Source of the DNA: Pseudomonas saponiphila | Lineage (GTDB): Bacteria; Pseudomonadota; Gammaproteobacteria; Pseudomonadales; Pseudomonadaceae | Length of the DNA stretch: 64,000 nucleotides | NCBI RefSeq assembly: GCF_900105185.1 | Contig: NZ_FNTJ01000001.1 | Location: 744,001 to 808,000, forward strand | Reading direction: 5' to 3' | Notes under the pieces: generated by a model | What the model saw: only the letters and a program-made list of their open reading frames with translations | Databases searched by the model: none | What the model was told of the DNA's origin: nothing | Shown here: piece after piece, positions 47,678-56,773 of the stretch | How the letters are laid out: every line of letters begins with the position of its first letter | How positions within the stretch are numbered: position 1 is the stretch's first letter | Translations under genes and position numbers: made by a program

Positions 47678-48574
47678 TCAGCTCAATTGCGCTTCCGGCA
47701 CGCTTGGCGTGCGGGGAATCAAGCCGGCATCCCAGTGCGCGATGCCCCAGCGCATGATCTCTGCCACGCTGGCATAGGCCAGTTCGCTTGGCGGTTTCTG
47801 CCCCAGGGCCCGCAGCGCCCGCAACAGCAAGGGCGGCGCCTGGTCCTCGGGCAGTGGCGGCGAGCGGTAGGACTTGCCCAGTTTGTGGCCGTCCGGCTGA
47901 GTGATCAGCGGCACATGCAGGTAACGCGGCTGGTGCAGCCCCAGCAACTCCTGCAAGTACAACTGACGCGGTGTGGAGTCCAGCAGGTCCGAACCGCGGA
48001 CGATATCGGTGATGCCTTGCCACGCATCATCCAGCACCACGGCCAGTTGATAAGCATACAGGCCATCCCGGCGCTGGATCACGAAGTCCCCCACATCCCG
48101 GCCCAGGTGCTGGCGGTACTCGCCCTGGACCCGGTCGGTGAAACGGTACTCCAGCTCCGGCACGCGCAGGCGGATCGCTGCATGCTCTCGGGCATGGCCG
48201 AGGTTGCGACACAGGCCCGGGTAGATGCCGTGGTAGGGCTCCAGTTGTTTGCGTGAACAGGTGCAGGCATAAGCCAGGCCCTGGTTGAACAAGCGGTTGA
48301 GCACCTCGGCATAGGCCGCGTGGCGGTCGCTTTGACGGATCATGTCACCGTCCCATTCGAAGCCGTAGCTTTCCAGGGCCTTGAGGATCGCCGCCTGGGC
48401 GCCGGGTTCTTCCCGGGGCGGGTCGAGGTCTTCCATGCGCACCAGCCAGCGACCGCCGACGGCGCGGGCATCAAGATAGGAGGCAAGCGCGGCAACCAGA
48501 GAGCCGAAATGCAGATAGCCGCTGGGGGTGGGGGCGAAGCGCCCGATGTACGCGGAGGATGTGGAGGCAGTCAT
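47678..48574 (-). CDS. gluQRS: Glutamyl-Q tRNA(Asp) synthetase
   Basis: A 298-residue paralogue of glutamyl-tRNA synthetase that has only the catalytic domain. YIGRFAPTPSGYLHFGSL has the HxGH-like signature, CTCSRKQLEPYHGIYPGLC the zinc-binding Cys cluster, and PDGHKLGKSYRSP the KLSKS-like motif. It attaches glutamate to the queuosine base of tRNA-Asp. It stands after dksA, the usual gammaproteobacterial pairing. The 3' end is 77 bp before cbrX. Confidence 0.95.
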   Translation of the reverse strand: MTASTSSAYIGRFAPTPSGYLHFGSLVAALASYLDARAVGGRWLVRMEDLDPPREEPGAQAAILKALESYGFEWDGDMIRQSDRHAAYAEVLNRLFNQGLAYACTCSRKQLEPYHGIYPGLCRNLGHAREHAAIRLRVPELEYRFTDRVQGEYRQHLGRDVGDFVIQRRDGLYAYQLAVVLDDAWQGITDIVRGSDLLDSTPRQLYLQELLGLHQPRYLHVPLITQPDGHKLGKSYRSPPLPEDQAPPLLLRALRALGQKPPSELAYASVAEIMRWGIAHWDAGLIPRTPSVPEAQLS

Positions 48575-48596
48575 GAAGGGCGACGATGTTCCGGGG

Positions 48597-48631
48597 GATC
48601 GCTTTCGCGAGCGAGCTCGCTCCTGCAGGGC
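48597..48631. repeat. Single Pseudomonas REP element
   Basis: GATCGCTTTCGCGAGCGAGC-TCGCTCCTGCAGG, the usual extragenic palindrome in reverse orientation, between gluQRS and the dksA terminator. Confidence 0.85.
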
Positions 48632-48641
48632 GGCGGAAACG

Positions 48642-48670
48642 AAAACGGAGCGTGGGTACGCTCCGTTTCA
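48642..48670 (-). terminator. Intrinsic terminator after dksA
   Basis: AAACGGAGCGT (48643-48653) pairs with ACGCTCCGTTT (48658-48668) around a 4-base loop; on the minus strand it continues into T-rich TTTTCGTTTCC. It lies 15 bp after the dksA stop. Confidence 0.85.
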
Positions 48671-48684
48671 GGCTCAGTCGGCGA

Positions 48685-49125
48685 TTATTTGCCGACCTGC
48701 TTTTCCTTGATTTCCGCCAGGGTCTTGCAGTCGACGCACATGTCGGCGGTTGGGCGGGCTTCCAGACGGCGAATGCCAATCTCGACGCCACAGGATTCAC
48801 ACCAGCCGTATTCTTCGTCTTCGATCAGTTGCAGGGTCTTGTCGATCTTCTTGATCAACTTGCGCTCGCGATCACGGGCACGCAGTTCAAGGCTGAACTC
48901 TTCTTCCTGGCTGGCACGGTCAGCCGGATCGGGGAAGTTGGCCGCTTCGTCTTTCATGTGATCAACAGTGCGGTCGACTTCCTGCATCAAGTCCTGTTTC
49001 CACTTGTTCAGGATCTTGGTGAAGTGTTCGCGCATGGGCTTGCCCATGTACTCTTCGCCCGCAGTTTCAACATAAGGTTCAAAACCGCTGATCGATTGAA
49101 TCTGTTGCTTTGCTTGGGTGGGCAT
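48685..49125 (-). CDS. dksA: RNA polymerase-binding regulator DksA
   Basis: A 146-residue protein. A long coiled coil carries the tip motif DPADRAS (DxxDxA), and a C-terminal zinc finger has four Cys (GWCESCGVEIG and MCVDCKTLAEI). DksA enters the secondary channel of RNA polymerase and, with ppGpp, represses stable-RNA promoters and activates amino acid genes. The start at 49125 (MPTQAKQQIQS) fits the Pseudomonas family; a longer frame of 26 codons lacks homology. The tRNA promoters at 9556-9707 with GC-rich discriminators are plausible targets. Confidence 0.97.
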   Translation of the reverse strand: MPTQAKQQIQSISGFEPYVETAGEEYMGKPMREHFTKILNKWKQDLMQEVDRTVDHMKDEAANFPDPADRASQEEEFSLELRARDRERKLIKKIDKTLQLIEDEEYGWCESCGVEIGIRRLEARPTADMCVDCKTLAEIKEKQVGK

Positions 49126-49467
49126 GAATGGACCGCCTCTACTCTTGTAATCCATTGCGCAGGATTGCTCCATCTCCGACACTTGCCGGCCCTGCGGCTG
49201 CAAGCGGGCGAACTTACCAGATCAAACCAGAGCGCGCTACTCCCGGTTGTCGAGCCTATGTCGTGTATCGCCCATGGATACGGGAAAAGTCTGACACGGC
49301 CCGTTGAACGGTTCGTTCAATCATTGATTTTAGTCAAATCTGCGGGTTCTGTTGGCGCCGGTTGGCTAAGGTAGCAGACCGCGTGAACGGCTCCGGGTTC
49401 TCCCTGGCTTCTATGGATGGGTAGAATCGGACTTTTTGCTTCCCCACCTTGTAATGAAGGAAGGCTA
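49126..49467. other. Divergent promoter region between dksA and the aminotransferase gene
   Basis: A 342-bp gap holding the promoters of both genes. TTGATTTTAGTCAAATC at 49324-49340 is a small inverted repeat, and TTGAAC-like boxes can be seen, but no promoter could be fixed with confidence. No small gene was recognised. Confidence 0.45.
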
Positions 49468-50640
49468 ATGGCTCTGCCCTACAGTGCGCGCAGTCGCGCT
49501 ATCGAACCTTTCCATGTCATGGCCCTGCTGGCTCGCGCCAATGAACTGCAAGCGGCGGGACACGATGTGATTCACCTGGAGATCGGCGAGCCGGACTTCA
49601 CCACCGCCGAACCGATCATCAAGGCCGGGCAGGCCGCGCTGAGTGCCGGCAAGACCCGCTACACCGCGGCCCGGGGCATTCCCGAGCTGCGCGGAGCCAT
49701 CTCCGGGTTCTACCAGCAGCGCTATGGCCTGGACATCGACCCCGAGCGGATCATGATCACCCCCGGAGGCTCCGGTGCCCTGTTGTTGGCCAGCAGCCTG
49801 TTGGTCGACCCGGGCAAGCACTGGTTGCTGGCAGACCCGGGTTATCCGTGCAACCGGCATTTTTTGCGCCTGGTGGAAGGCGCCGCGCAACTGGTGCCGG
49901 TAGGTCCGGATGTGCGTTATCAACTGACTCCGGATCTGGTGGAACGCTATTGGGATCAGGACAGTGTCGGAGCCCTGGTGGCGTCTCCGGCGAACCCCAC
50001 CGGGACCGTTCTCAGTCGTGATGAGCTGGCGGGCCTGTCCGCGGCGGTCAAGGCGCGCAATGGGCATCTGGTGGTGGATGAGATCTATCACGGCCTGACC
50101 TACGGCACGGACGCTGCCAGTGTTCTGGAAGTCGATGACAGTGCGTTTGTCCTGAACAGTTTTTCCAAGTATTTCGGCATGACCGGCTGGCGCCTGGGGT
50201 GGCTGGTGGCACCGCCGGCGGCTGTGGGCGAGCTGGAGAAGCTGGCGCAGAACCTCTACATCAGTGCGCCCAGCATGGCCCAGTACGCGGCCCTGGCCTG
50301 TTTCGAGCCGCAAACCATCAGCTTGCTGGAGGAGCGTCGCGCCGAGTTCGGACGCCGCCGGGACTTTCTGCTTCCGGCCTTGCGCGAACTGGGCTTCGGT
50401 ATCGCCGTGGAGCCGGAAGGGGCGTTCTACCTGTATGCCGACATCAGCGCCTTTGGCGGGGATGCCTTTGCCTTCTGCCGACACTTCCTGGAAACCGAGC
50501 ACCTGGCCTTCACTCCGGGTCTGGATTTTGGACGTCATCAGGCCGGTCATCATGTGCGCTTTGCTTACACCCAGAACCTGGCGCGCCTGCAAGAGGCCGT
50601 GGCGCGCATTGCCCGTGGCCTGCAGAGCTGGCAAGGCTGA
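49468..50640 (+). CDS. PLP-dependent class I/II aminotransferase
   Basis: A 390-residue fold-type I enzyme. [12 protein letters not shown] is the family's N-terminal block, [15 protein letters not shown] binds the cofactor phosphate region, the Schiff-base Lys is in [16 protein letters not shown], and the substrate-carboxylate Arg is in [15 protein letters not shown]. It resembles aspartate/alanine-type aminotransferases; the true substrate cannot be read from sequence. ATG at 49468 with AAGGAAGG upstream. The stop codon TGA overlaps the ATG of sfsA by one base. Confidence 0.85.
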   Translation: MALPYSARSRAIEPFHVMALLARANELQAAGHDVIHLEIGEPDFTTAEPIIKAGQAALSAGKTRYTAARGIPELRGAISGFYQQRYGLDIDPERIMITPGGSGALLLASSLLVDPGKHWLLADPGYPCNRHFLRLVEGAAQLVPVGPDVRYQLTPDLVERYWDQDSVGALVASPANPTGTVLSRDELAGLSAAVKARNGHLVVDEIYHGLTYGTDAASVLEVDDSAFVLNSFSKYFGMTGWRLGWLVAPPAAVGELEKLAQNLYISAPSMAQYAALACFEPQTISLLEERRAEFGRRRDFLLPALRELGFGIAVEPEGAFYLYADISAFGGDAFAFCRHFLETEHLAFTPGLDFGRHQAGHHVRFAYTQNLARLQEAVARIARGLQSWQG

Positions 50641-51353
50641 TGCGTTTCGATCCGGCCCTGGAGCAAGGGCGTCTGCTGCGGCGTTACAAGCGTTTTCTGG
50701 CGGACATCGAAACCGCTACGGGCGAGTTGCTGACCATCCACTGTCCCAATACCGGCTCGATGTTCAATTGCATGGTCGAGGGCGGGCAGGTGTGGTTCAG
50801 CCGCTCCAATGATCCCAAGCGCAAGCTGCCGGGCACCTGGGAAATCAGTGAAACCCCGCAGGGGCGACTGGCCTGCGTCAACACCGGACGGGCCAATGGG
50901 CTGGTCGAGGAGGCGCTGCGCGCCGGGCTGATCAGCGAGTTGGAAGGCTTTACCGGCCTCAAGCGCGAGGTGCCCTATGGGCAGGAGAACAGTCGCATCG
51001 ACTTTCGCCTGGATTACCCTCATGGGCCGGCCTATGTCGAGGTCAAGAGTGTCACCCTGGGATTCGATGGTTCGCCAGTGGCGGCGTTTCCCGATGCGGT
51101 GACCCAGCGCGGTGCCAAGCACTTGCGTGAGCTGGCGAGCCTGGCCCGGGAGGGTGTACGGGCCGTGTTGCTGTACTGCGTCAATCTGTCGGGCATCGAA
51201 GCCGTGCGTCCGGCCGAGGAGATTGATCCGGGTTATGCCGCCGCATTGCGCGAAGCGGTGGCCGCCGGGGTTGAGGTACTGGCATACGGCGTGCGCCTGA
51301 CCGCGCAGGAAGTCTGTATCGACCGGCGCCTCGACGTGCGGTTGCAGGGCTAG
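50640..51353 (+). CDS. sfsA: Sugar fermentation stimulation protein SfsA
   Basis: A 237-residue protein with the SfsA blocks [64 protein letters not shown] and [13 protein letters not shown]. The D/E-x-K residues (IDFRLDY, EVKS) point to a nuclease-like (PD-(D/E)XK) core joined to an OB-fold. In E. coli it affects maltose metabolism; its molecular role is unclear. Coupled to the aminotransferase gene in front (1-bp overlap), and next to dksA as in other gammaproteobacteria. Confidence 0.93.
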   Translation: MRFDPALEQGRLLRRYKRFLADIETATGELLTIHCPNTGSMFNCMVEGGQVWFSRSNDPKRKLPGTWEISETPQGRLACVNTGRANGLVEEALRAGLISELEGFTGLKREVPYGQENSRIDFRLDYPHGPAYVEVKSVTLGFDGSPVAAFPDAVTQRGAKHLRELASLAREGVRAVLLYCVNLSGIEAVRPAEEIDPGYAAALREAVAAGVEVLAYGVRLTAQEVCIDRRLDVRLQG

Positions 51354-51667
51354 ATATCGATCCAGATCCCCCGGCTGTCTTCCCGGCAGTCGATGGCCTG
51401 CAGGAACTGGCCGGCGCAAGGGCCGGCCACGCACTCGCCGCTTTCAATCAGAAACAGTGCGCCGTGGGTGGCGCACTGGATCAGGCTGGTGCTGGGGTCG
51501 AGAAACTGCTCGGGCTGCCACTCCAGGGGAACGCCACGGTGCGGGCAGCGGTTGGCATAAACGTAGGCCTGGCCTGCTCGACGCACGGCAAACAGCTTCA
51601 AGCCTTCCAACTGGAAACCGCGGCTGCCGGCCTCGACCAGCTCACTCCCGGCGCAAAGAAATTTCAT
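51350..51667 (-). CDS. Small Rieske [2Fe-2S] protein
   Basis: A 105-residue protein made of a single Rieske domain. The cluster ligands are in [10 protein letters not shown] (CxH) and CATHGALF (CxxH), spaced 23 residues. No signal peptide or membrane segment, so it is a soluble ferredoxin-like electron carrier, similar to NirD-type and aromatic oxygenase ferredoxins. Its redox partner is unknown; no oxygenase is adjacent. The stop overlaps the convergent sfsA stop by 4 bp. It is divergent from the heme uptake operon. Confidence 0.85.
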   Translation of the reverse strand: MKFLCAGSELVEAGSRGFQLEGLKLFAVRRAGQAYVYANRCPHRGVPLEWQPEQFLDPSTSLIQCATHGALFLIESGECVAGPCAGQFLQAIDCREDSRGIWIDI

Positions 51668-51756
51668 GGCTATCCTCTTGGTCCTAAGGCTCTGGGCCCG
51701 GGCTGTCACAGCTCTTGGCTGACGGCAGGATGAAACATGTCGGCGCTTGACGGCTA

Positions 51757-51775
51757 AATGAAAACAATTATCAAA
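51757..51775 (+). promoter_or_regulatory. Fur-box-like site upstream of the heme uptake operon
   Basis: ATGAAAACAATTATCAAAT: the right half (AATTATC) fits the Fur consensus GATAATGATAATCATTATC well, the left half moderately. It lies about 110 bp before phuT, in the divergent gap shared with the Rieske gene. Confidence 0.5.
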
Positions 51776-51886
51776 TGGCCGCCTCGCCCGGCACGGCGTG
51801 CTTGCTCCTTTCGATGCCAGCTCAGTCTGGCATGTCACACGGACAGTCGCTTCGCGGGCCTCACTGCTATCAAAGGAAATCTACTT

Positions 51887-52762
51887 ATGCGCCTGAGTGC
51901 CAGCGCCCTCGCGTTCTGGGTCGCACTGCTGGTGAGCCCGTGGGCCGCCGCCGAGGAGTTGCCGCAGCGTTGGGTCAGTGCCGGGGGCGCCTTGTCCGAG
52001 TGGGTGGTGGCCCTGGGGGCGGAGCCCAAGCTGGTGGGGGTCGATACCACCAGCCAGCACCCGGAGTCGCTCAAGGCCTTGCCGAGCATCGGCTATCAAA
52101 GGCAGCTGTCGGCGGAAGGCATTCTCAGTCTGCGTCCGGATATTCTGCTGGGGACTGAAGAAATGGGCCCGCCGCCGGTGCTGGCGCAGATTCGCAGTGC
52201 CGGGGTCAAGGTCGAGCTGTTTTCTGCTCAGGCCGACCTGCCGACCCTGCAACGCACCCTGCGCCAGTTGGGGCGACTCCTGGGGCGCGAGGACCAGGCC
52301 GGGCAATTGTTCAGCGCCTATCAACAGCGTCTTGAGCAACAGCGGGCCTGGATTGCACAAGTGCAGGAACAGCAGGCGGCGCCTGGAGTGCTGTTGCTAC
52401 TGGGGCACGCGGGAGGCAAGCCGCTGATCGCCGGCAAGGACACGGCCGCGGACTGGCTGTTGCAACAGGCCGGCGCGCGCAACCTGGCGACCCATAGCGG
52501 TTACAAGCCGTTTTCGGCGGAATCCCTGGCGGGACTGAATCCTCAGGTGCTGGTGTTCTCCGACCGCAGCCTGAGTGGCGATGCGGCCCGCGTTGCGCTG
52601 TTCAAGGAAAGTCCGGTGTTGGCCTCCACTGCCGCGGCCAAGGCTGGGCGGGTGGTGGAGCTGGATCCGACCTTGTTGGTGGGCGGCTTGGGGCCGCGTC
52701 TGCCAGATAGTCTGAAACGCCTGGCGGCGGCCTTCTATCCCCAGGCCAAGCCTGCCCCATGA
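51887..52762 (+). CDS. phuT: Periplasmic heme-binding protein (PhuT/HutB type)
   Basis: A 291-residue substrate-binding protein of the cluster A-II (BtuF/FhuD) type, with a signal peptide MRLSASALAFWVALLVSPWA-AAE. Segments RWVSAGGALSEWVVALGAE, VDTTSQHPE, LRPDILLGTEEMGPP and LNPQVLVFSDRSLSG are typical of hemin-binding proteins. It would pass heme from the outer membrane receptor to the PhuUV transporter. Start at 51887, selected because it begins the signal peptide and has AAAGGAAA upstream. It is the first gene of phuTUVW; phuS and phuR, found upstream in P. aeruginosa, are absent. Confidence 0.9.
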   Translation: MRLSASALAFWVALLVSPWAAAEELPQRWVSAGGALSEWVVALGAEPKLVGVDTTSQHPESLKALPSIGYQRQLSAEGILSLRPDILLGTEEMGPPPVLAQIRSAGVKVELFSAQADLPTLQRTLRQLGRLLGREDQAGQLFSAYQQRLEQQRAWIAQVQEQQAAPGVLLLLGHAGGKPLIAGKDTAADWLLQQAGARNLATHSGYKPFSAESLAGLNPQVLVFSDRSLSGDAARVALFKESPVLASTAAAKAGRVVELDPTLLVGGLGPRLPDSLKRLAAAFYPQAKPAP

Positions 52763-53796
52763 GCCGCCTGGTCAAACCTCGAACGCTGTTTCTCGGGCTT
52801 GGCGCCCTGTGTGTATTGGCTATCTGGCTGTCCCTGGCGCTGGGGCCGGTCAGCCTGCCCTTGATCGATACCTTGCGTGCCGCCTTGCGCCTGATCGGGT
52901 TACCCATCGATGGGCAGGGGCTGGAGCAGGCTGAGTTGATCCTTGGACAGATCCGCTTGCCACGGACCCTGCTCGGTCTGGCGGTGGGCGGGGTGCTGGC
53001 GCTGTCCGGCGTGGCCATGCAGGGGCTGTTTCGCAACCCCTTGGCTGATCCCGGGTTGGTGGGCGTATCCAGTGGGGCGGCATTAGGGGCGGCAATCGCT
53101 ATTGTTGGCGGCTCGATGTTCGGCGGCGTGGCGGAATCTATCGCGCCCTACCTGCTCTCGCTCTGTGCCTTTCTCGGCGGGCTTGGGGTCACGGCATTGG
53201 TCTATCGCCTGGGCCGGCGCAATGGCCAGACTCACGTGGCGACCATGCTGCTGGCGGGGATCGCCCTGACCGCCCTGGCCAGTTCGGCGGTGGGCCTGTT
53301 CACCTACCTGGCCGATGACGCGACCTTGCGTACCCTTACCTTCTGGAACCTGGGCAGTCTTAACGGTGCCAGTTATCAGCGCCTGTGGCCGTTGTTGCTG
53401 GTGACGGTGCTGGTGGCCCTGTGGTTGCCCCGCAGGGCCAAGGCGTTGAATGCACTGCTGCTGGGCGAATCAGAGGCCAGGCACCTGGGCATTGATGTCG
53501 AAGGGCTCAAGCGGGAGCTGGTGTTCTGCACCGCCCTGGGCGTGGGCGCCGCGGTAGCCGCGGCAGGCATGATCGGTTTCGTGGGCCTGGTGGTGCCCCA
53601 TCTGGTGCGTCTGTTGTCAGGGCCGGATCACCGAACCCTGCTTCCGGCATCGATCCTGGCGGGGGCCAGTCTGTTGCTGCTGGCCGATCTGGTGGCGCGC
53701 CTGGCGCTGGCGCCGGCCGAGTTGCCCATTGGCATTGTCACCGCCTTTATCGGCGCTCCGTTCTTTCTCTACCTCTTGCTGCGAGGGCGCGCCTGA
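52759..53796 (+). CDS. phuU: Heme ABC transporter permease (PhuU/HutC type)
   Basis: A 345-residue FecCD-family permease with about ten membrane helices. The family segments [34 protein letters not shown] and [18 protein letters not shown], including the ATPase-coupling region, are present. It forms the heme channel of the inner membrane. It starts with a 4-bp overlap of phuT (ATGA) and ends at the first base of phuV. Confidence 0.94.
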   Translation: MSRLVKPRTLFLGLGALCVLAIWLSLALGPVSLPLIDTLRAALRLIGLPIDGQGLEQAELILGQIRLPRTLLGLAVGGVLALSGVAMQGLFRNPLADPGLVGVSSGAALGAAIAIVGGSMFGGVAESIAPYLLSLCAFLGGLGVTALVYRLGRRNGQTHVATMLLAGIALTALASSAVGLFTYLADDATLRTLTFWNLGSLNGASYQRLWPLLLVTVLVALWLPRRAKALNALLLGESEARHLGIDVEGLKRELVFCTALGVGAAVAAAGMIGFVGLVVPHLVRLLSGPDHRTLLPASILAGASLLLLADLVARLALAPAELPIGIVTAFIGAPFFLYLLLRGRA

Positions 53797-54563
53797 TGTT
53801 GCGAGTCGAGAACCTGCATGTACGGCGCGGGGATAAAGAGGTGCTGGTGGGGATCGATCTGCAGCTGCTGCCCGGGCAAGTGCTGGGGGTACTGGGCCCC
53901 AATGGTGCCGGTAAAAGCAGCCTGCTTGGGGCCCTGAGCGGCGAGCTGACGGCGCATCAGGGACGGGTGTTGCTGGATGAGCAGGAGATGGCGCAATGGC
54001 AGGGGGCGGCACGGGCGCAACGTCTGGCGGTTTTGCCCCAGGCGTCGAGTCTGGATTTTGCCTTTAGGGTCGAGGAAGTGGTGGCGTTGGGGCGCCTGCC
54101 TCATCACAGCGGCCGTGAGCGGGATGCACAGATAGTCGACGCTGCCCTGGAGGCCGCCGATGTGGCTCATCTGCGAGGGCGCAGCTACCTGGCGTTGTCG
54201 GGGGGCGAGCGTCAGCGGGTGCATCTGGCGCGGGTCCTGGCGCAATTATGGCCAGGTCAGGCCGGGCATCATTTGCTGCTGGACGAACCGACTTCGGCCC
54301 TCGATCCGTTGCACCAGCACGTGACCTTGCAGGCCGTCCGGGCATTCGCCGATCGGGGTGTCGCGGTGCTGATCATTCTCCATGACCTGAATCTGGCGGC
54401 GCGTTACTGTGATCGGGTGCTGCTGCTGGAGGGCGGGCACCCCCACTCCCTGGGCGTGCCGGCCGAAGTGCTGCGACCCGAGCCGCTGAAGGCGGTCTTC
54501 GGCCTGGAGGTCCTGGTACAGAAACACCCTGAACGTGGGCACCCGCTGATCATTGCCCGTTGA
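53796..54563 (+). CDS. phuV: Heme ABC transporter ATPase (PhuV/HmuV type)
   Basis: A 255-residue ABC ATPase: Walker [10 protein letters not shown] (about 37-45), signature [15 protein letters not shown], Walker [12 protein letters not shown] and switch His in [12 protein letters not shown]. The extra segment LWPGQAGHH between signature and Walker B is common in HmuV proteins. It energises heme import through PhuU. The ATG shares its first base with the phuU stop. Confidence 0.95.
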   Translation: MLRVENLHVRRGDKEVLVGIDLQLLPGQVLGVLGPNGAGKSSLLGALSGELTAHQGRVLLDEQEMAQWQGAARAQRLAVLPQASSLDFAFRVEEVVALGRLPHHSGRERDAQIVDAALEAADVAHLRGRSYLALSGGERQRVHLARVLAQLWPGQAGHHLLLDEPTSALDPLHQHVTLQAVRAFADRGVAVLIILHDLNLAARYCDRVLLLEGGHPHSLGVPAEVLRPEPLKAVFGLEVLVQKHPERGHPLIIAR

Positions 54564-54584
54564 CCCGTAACACGGAGAGCCTTG

Positions 54585-55451
54585 ATGCGTACCCTGCCGC
54601 TTGTGCTGTCAGCCCTGTTGCTCGCGGCTTGTCACGTTAGCCGCGAGCCAGCACCGCCGCCCGTGGTGCAGGACCCGGGCAGCATTCTTGATCTGCGCAC
54701 GGGGCAGGCGCTGAGTCCGGGGGAATTGGTCGAGCGCCTGGCGCGAGCGCCCCGGCTGATCGTCGGCGAGCAGCACGACAATGCCGATCATCACGTTTTG
54801 CAGCTTTGGCTACTGCGCTCGCTGGCCCAGGAACGCCCTCAGGGCAGCCTATTGCTGGAGATGCTCAATCCCGATCAGCAGCCCGGCGTCGACAAGGTCA
54901 AGCGTGAGGCGGCCGGGCAGCGCTTGCCTGATGACCTGATCAAGGCGTTGGCCTGGCAGCCGGGTTGGGATTGGGGGCTCTACGGGCCGGTGGTGAGCTA
55001 TGCCCTGAAGCAGCCTTATCCCCTGTTGGCAGCCAATCTGGATCGACAGGAAATACGCCGGATCTATACCCAGGTGCCGGTTCTTGGTGGCAGGCAGAGC
55101 AATGCCTCGTCCGTGACCCAGGCGTTGTCGGCGCAGATTCGTGAATCCCACTGTGGCTTGCTGCCTGAGGCCCAGGTGCCGGCGATGTTGGCGGTGCAGC
55201 AGCAACGGGATCGGCGCATGGCCGAGCGATTGCTGGCGGCGCCGGTACCGGCCATGTTGCTGGCGGGGGCCTTTCATGGGCGCCGTGACCTTGGGGTGCC
55301 TCTGCACATGGCTGATCTGGACCTGCGCCGGCCAGTCGTGGTGTTGCTCCTGGCGGAGCACGGGAGCAGTGTGCCCGCTGCCGCGGCGGACTATGTCTGG
55401 TACACGCCGCCTCAGCCAGCCAAGGATTATTGCGCGCAACTGAAACCCTGA
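54585..55451 (+). CDS. phuW: ChaN/PhuW-type heme-binding lipoprotein
   Basis: A 288-residue lipoprotein with signal peptide MRTLPLVLSALLLAAC; Cys16 is the lipidated residue. The body is the ChaN fold (also called DUF399): LIVGEQHDNADHHVLQLWLL, LLLEMLNPDQQPGVDK and LLAGAFHGRRDLGVPLHM with several His. ChaN of Campylobacter binds heme at the outer membrane. The gene is 21 bp after phuV, in the place of phuW in P. aeruginosa. A TTG one codon earlier is in frame, but the ATG at 54585 has GGAGA upstream. Confidence 0.88.
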   Translation: MRTLPLVLSALLLAACHVSREPAPPPVVQDPGSILDLRTGQALSPGELVERLARAPRLIVGEQHDNADHHVLQLWLLRSLAQERPQGSLLLEMLNPDQQPGVDKVKREAAGQRLPDDLIKALAWQPGWDWGLYGPVVSYALKQPYPLLAANLDRQEIRRIYTQVPVLGGRQSNASSVTQALSAQIRESHCGLLPEAQVPAMLAVQQQRDRRMAERLLAAPVPAMLLAGAFHGRRDLGVPLHMADLDLRRPVVVLLLAEHGSSVPAAAADYVWYTPPQPAKDYCAQLKP

Positions 55452-55473
55452 TCGGCGGTGCTGTTTCACAGGC

Positions 55474-55587
55474 AAAAAAAGACCCGGCAAGAGCCGGGTC
55501 AAATAACCGTGATTAGCCTGATGAGGAGATAATCTGAGAGTCCGAACCACTGGTCTTCCAGGTTATCGACTGATCTCGCGATCAGTT
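55474..55587 (-). ncRNA. prrF: Iron-responsive small RNA PrrF
   Basis: On the minus strand the RNA begins AACTGATCGCGAGATCAG (a 5' hairpin), contains the conserved core GGACTCTCAGATTATC-TCCTCATCAGGCTAATCACGG and ends with the terminator GACCCGGC-TCTT-GCCGGGTC plus seven T. This matches Pseudomonas PrrF RNAs, which under low iron block translation of iron-containing proteins. Length about 114 nt. It is a single copy here, between phuW and cbpA; P. aeruginosa has two in tandem at the equivalent place. Confidence 0.95.
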
Positions 55588-55589
55588 GT

Positions 55590-55622
55590 GATAATCATAA
55601 CGATTCTCATTTCGAAGTCAAC
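55590..55622 (-). promoter_or_regulatory. PrrF promoter with overlapping Fur box
   Basis: On the minus strand TTGACT (-35, 55617-55622), a 16-bp spacer and TATGAT (-10, 55595-55600), with the RNA start 8 bases on. The Fur-box-like GATAATCATAACGATTCTC (55590-55608 on the plus strand) covers the -10 region, so Fur-iron should block transcription. Confidence 0.9.
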
Positions 55623-55680
55623 CGGGCTTTTTCAGTTCCTGCGCATTTTTGTCAAACGCCCGTTTGGATTCTCGGTGAGT

Positions 55681-56487
55681 CTATTCCCGGGCCTGGCTGT
55701 TCAAGGCCATCAGGCGGGTCACTTCCTTGTTCAGCAGGTCAATGCGGCGGGCCATGCTTTCGATCAGGCTGTGAGCGATGCGCGGATTGCTCTGCGTCAG
55801 GCTGAGAAAGTGCTCCTTGGGGATCAGCATGATTGTGCTCGGTTCATTGGCAATGACGCTGGCACTGCGCTTTTCTCCGGTGAAGACCGCCATGGCGCCA
55901 AAGATCTCATCCTTGGGCACGTCGCCCACTTTGTGCCCGTCGACAAAGGCCTCGGCATGGCCTTCGAGAATCACGAACACGTGATCGGCTTCATCCCCCT
56001 GGGTAATCAGTACTTCTCCCGGCTCCACCCGCTTGAAGCCGTTGTTGCTGCGCAACTCGGGCGGCTTCAGGCGGGCTATCGCATCGCAGAGCAGGGCGGT
56101 CTGGCCGATCAGGTACTGCAGCAGCCATTCCGAGCGCTGTTCGTCAGCGTAGATATGGCGGAACACCTCGGTCCGCAAATAGGGCGTCAGGCTCAGTGGT
56201 ACATCGCAGCCCAGTCGGTACTGAGGGTGTTCGACACCCCGCCGCAGTCCTACCAGATCGCCTTCATGCAGGTAGAATAGCGGACGCTCTTCAACGCTGG
56301 CCTGGATCACGCCACTGGCCAGCAGGAACAACTGATGCTCGGGCAAGAGGCCCGACAGATCCGCCACAGGTTCAACGTCCAGCGTGGCACCGCAGGGCGA
56401 AAGGCCCTCCAGCAACTGGGCCGGGATACTTTGCAGTCGGTTGATCAACGCATCGGCGTAGGCCGGTTGCTCCCCCATCAGATACAT
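55681..56487 (-). CDS. cbpA: Cyclic-nucleotide-binding protein CbpA-like
   Basis: A 268-residue protein with an N-terminal region that looks like a degenerate cNMP domain (LPEHQLFLLASGVIQASV) and a C-terminal cNMP-binding domain (about 150-260: GEVLITQGDEADHVFVILEG, IFGAMAVFTGEKRSASVIAN). The phosphate-binding cassette has the Arg (EKRSAS), but the usual Glu of FGE is Ala here (FGAMA). No DNA-binding domain is present. Place next to prrF matches cbpA (PA4704), a cAMP-binding protein of P. aeruginosa. It reads towards prrF. Confidence 0.8.
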   Translation of the reverse strand: MYLMGEQPAYADALINRLQSIPAQLLEGLSPCGATLDVEPVADLSGLLPEHQLFLLASGVIQASVEERPLFYLHEGDLVGLRRGVEHPQYRLGCDVPLSLTPYLRTEVFRHIYADEQRSEWLLQYLIGQTALLCDAIARLKPPELRSNNGFKRVEPGEVLITQGDEADHVFVILEGHAEAFVDGHKVGDVPKDEIFGAMAVFTGEKRSASVIANEPSTIMLIPKEHFLSLTQSNPRIAHSLIESMARRIDLLNKEVTRLMALNSQARE

Positions 56488-56500
56488 AAGGTTCTGCCAG

Positions 56501-56773
56501 TCAGTTCTTGTGACGAGAGGATATGGCGTCCAATTGCTTGTTCAGCGCCTCTTTGCGTTCGGCGGGAAGCTCGTTCCAGTGCATGTCCATCAACGCGCCT
56601 TCGATGGCGTACAGCAGCACTTTCGAGGCCCGAAAACCCCGGGTGCGTACAGCCCTGTATGCGTCCACCGCGCCCAGGCGGCGCAGGTCCGATGCGCTGT
56701 GGATGCCCACTGCATGCAGCCACTGTGCCGATGTCTTGCCAAGGTTCTTCAGGTGTTGCAGTTCATCATTCAT
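56501..56773 (-). CDS. TfoX C-terminal domain protein
   Basis: A 90-residue protein made of the TfoX C-terminal domain only: LKNLGKTSAQWLHAVGIHSASDLRRLGAVDAY and WNELPAERKEALNKQLDAI. The helix-hairpin-helix-like fold may bind DNA. It lacks the N-terminal domain of the competence regulator Sxy/TfoX, so its role is unknown. It is transcribed in the same direction as cbpA and ends 13 bp before it, probably in one operon. Start at 56773, just after GGAGG on the minus strand. Confidence 0.82.
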   Translation of the reverse strand: MNDELQHLKNLGKTSAQWLHAVGIHSASDLRRLGAVDAYRAVRTRGFRASKVLLYAIEGALMDMHWNELPAERKEALNKQLDAISSRHKN

